A stretch of DNA of 6,463 bases. Origin: Sodalis-like endosymbiont of Proechinophthirus fluctus. Its GTDB lineage: Bacteria > Pseudomonadota > Gammaproteobacteria > Enterobacterales > Enterobacteriaceae. This document shows, one piece after another, positions 6,263 through 6,463 of the stretch (positions are counted from its first letter, which is position 1; each line of letters starts with the position of its first letter). Location of the stretch: contig NZ_LECR01000040.1 in assembly GCF_001602625.1 (NCBI RefSeq), positions 67,230 through 73,692 on the forward strand, read 5' to 3'. Made by a program: the position numbers and the translations under genes. The notes beneath the pieces were generated by a model. The model saw only the letters and a list, made by a program, of their open reading frames with translations, searched no databases and was not told the origin of the DNA.

Positions 6263-6463
6263 TTACGGCTCTTCTTCTGTATCAGATTGTATATCTGACG
6301 CCTTCAATACGGGCTTTAGCATCGTCAGGACGACGGTGGTAATGGTGGACTACCGATAATCAGTGCGGCAACAAAGCCCCAAGGATTTTCCATAATCGGA
6401 ATAACGAAAACGCCGCTATGGGGAACCGTACTCGTGACATTCTACAGCATCGCCAGACAGGCG
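6263..6463 (-). pseudogene. 3' end of a fructose-family PTS EIIC permease, disrupted and cut by the window edge
   Basis: EIIC is the membrane domain that transports the sugar while EIIB phosphorylates it. From the window edge, one frame reads ACLAML, a TAG (6442-6444), then NVTSTVPHSGVFVIPI and MENPWGFVAALIIG. A one-base shift near 6350 leads to TTVVLTMLKPVLKASDIQSD and an acidic tail ending at TAA 6263-6265. The 'PHGGxFVIP' pattern followed by a last hydrophobic helix ending in 'LxxLKP' is typical of the fructose/mannitol-like EIIC C-terminus; here the first Gly is Ser. The tail is short, so no other PTS domain follows it in the same chain. The sugar cannot be named from this fragment. It is the first visible gene of the operon that continues into Enzyme I. 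Confidence 0.75.

Noticed and set aside
1..6463. CRISPR array, tRNA or rRNA gene, insertion sequence, or a novel defence system
   Set aside because: I found no spaced direct repeats, no RNA gene-like folds, no transposase motifs with terminal repeats and no nuclease or toxin domains. All coding remnants are explained by the phosphonate and PTS operons.

Overview
The window reads as a stretch of decayed chromosome from an enterobacterial (gammaproteobacterial) genome, most like a recently host-restricted insect symbiont of the Sodalis type. That placement is an inference from the gene families and from the decay pattern. Every gene I can recognise is broken by nonsense codons, small indels or internal deletions, yet residue-level similarity to known families is still clear. 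I see no intact protein gene, RNA gene, insertion sequence or CRISPR array.

Layout. The left half (1 to about 3183, + strand) is a phosphonate operon: the 3' end of a probable periplasmic binding protein (phnD), the ABC ATPase phnC, the permease phnE (its start overlaps the end of phnC), and phosphonoacetate hydrolase (phnA type, alkaline phosphatase superfamily). A perfect 18-bp hairpin covers the end of phnD. The right half (3238 to 6463, - strand) is a sugar PTS operon converging on it. In transcription order it holds the 3' end of a fructose-family EIIC permease, a stand-alone Enzyme I paralogue, a GatY/KbaY-type class II ketose-bisphosphate aldolase, and a cupin-like protein that is only visible once frames are joined. 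The two operons meet at a GC-rich hairpin at about 3198-3228.

How the parts worked together (family knowledge plus inference). PhnDCE imported a phosphonate and PhnA split phosphonoacetate to acetate and phosphate, a short route to phosphorus without C-P lyase. On the other strand, Enzyme I took phosphate from PEP, EIIC imported and phosphorylated a sugar or polyol with partners outside the window, and the aldolase cleaved the resulting ketose phosphate. The cupin's role is unknown.

The PTS half looks A+T-richer by eye than the phosphonate half, which may mean different origins. The most informative details are the aldolase substitutions at a catalytic Asp and a zinc His, the retained metal-site motifs in the otherwise broken hydrolase, small tandem duplications, and the hairpin at the phnD/phnC junction.
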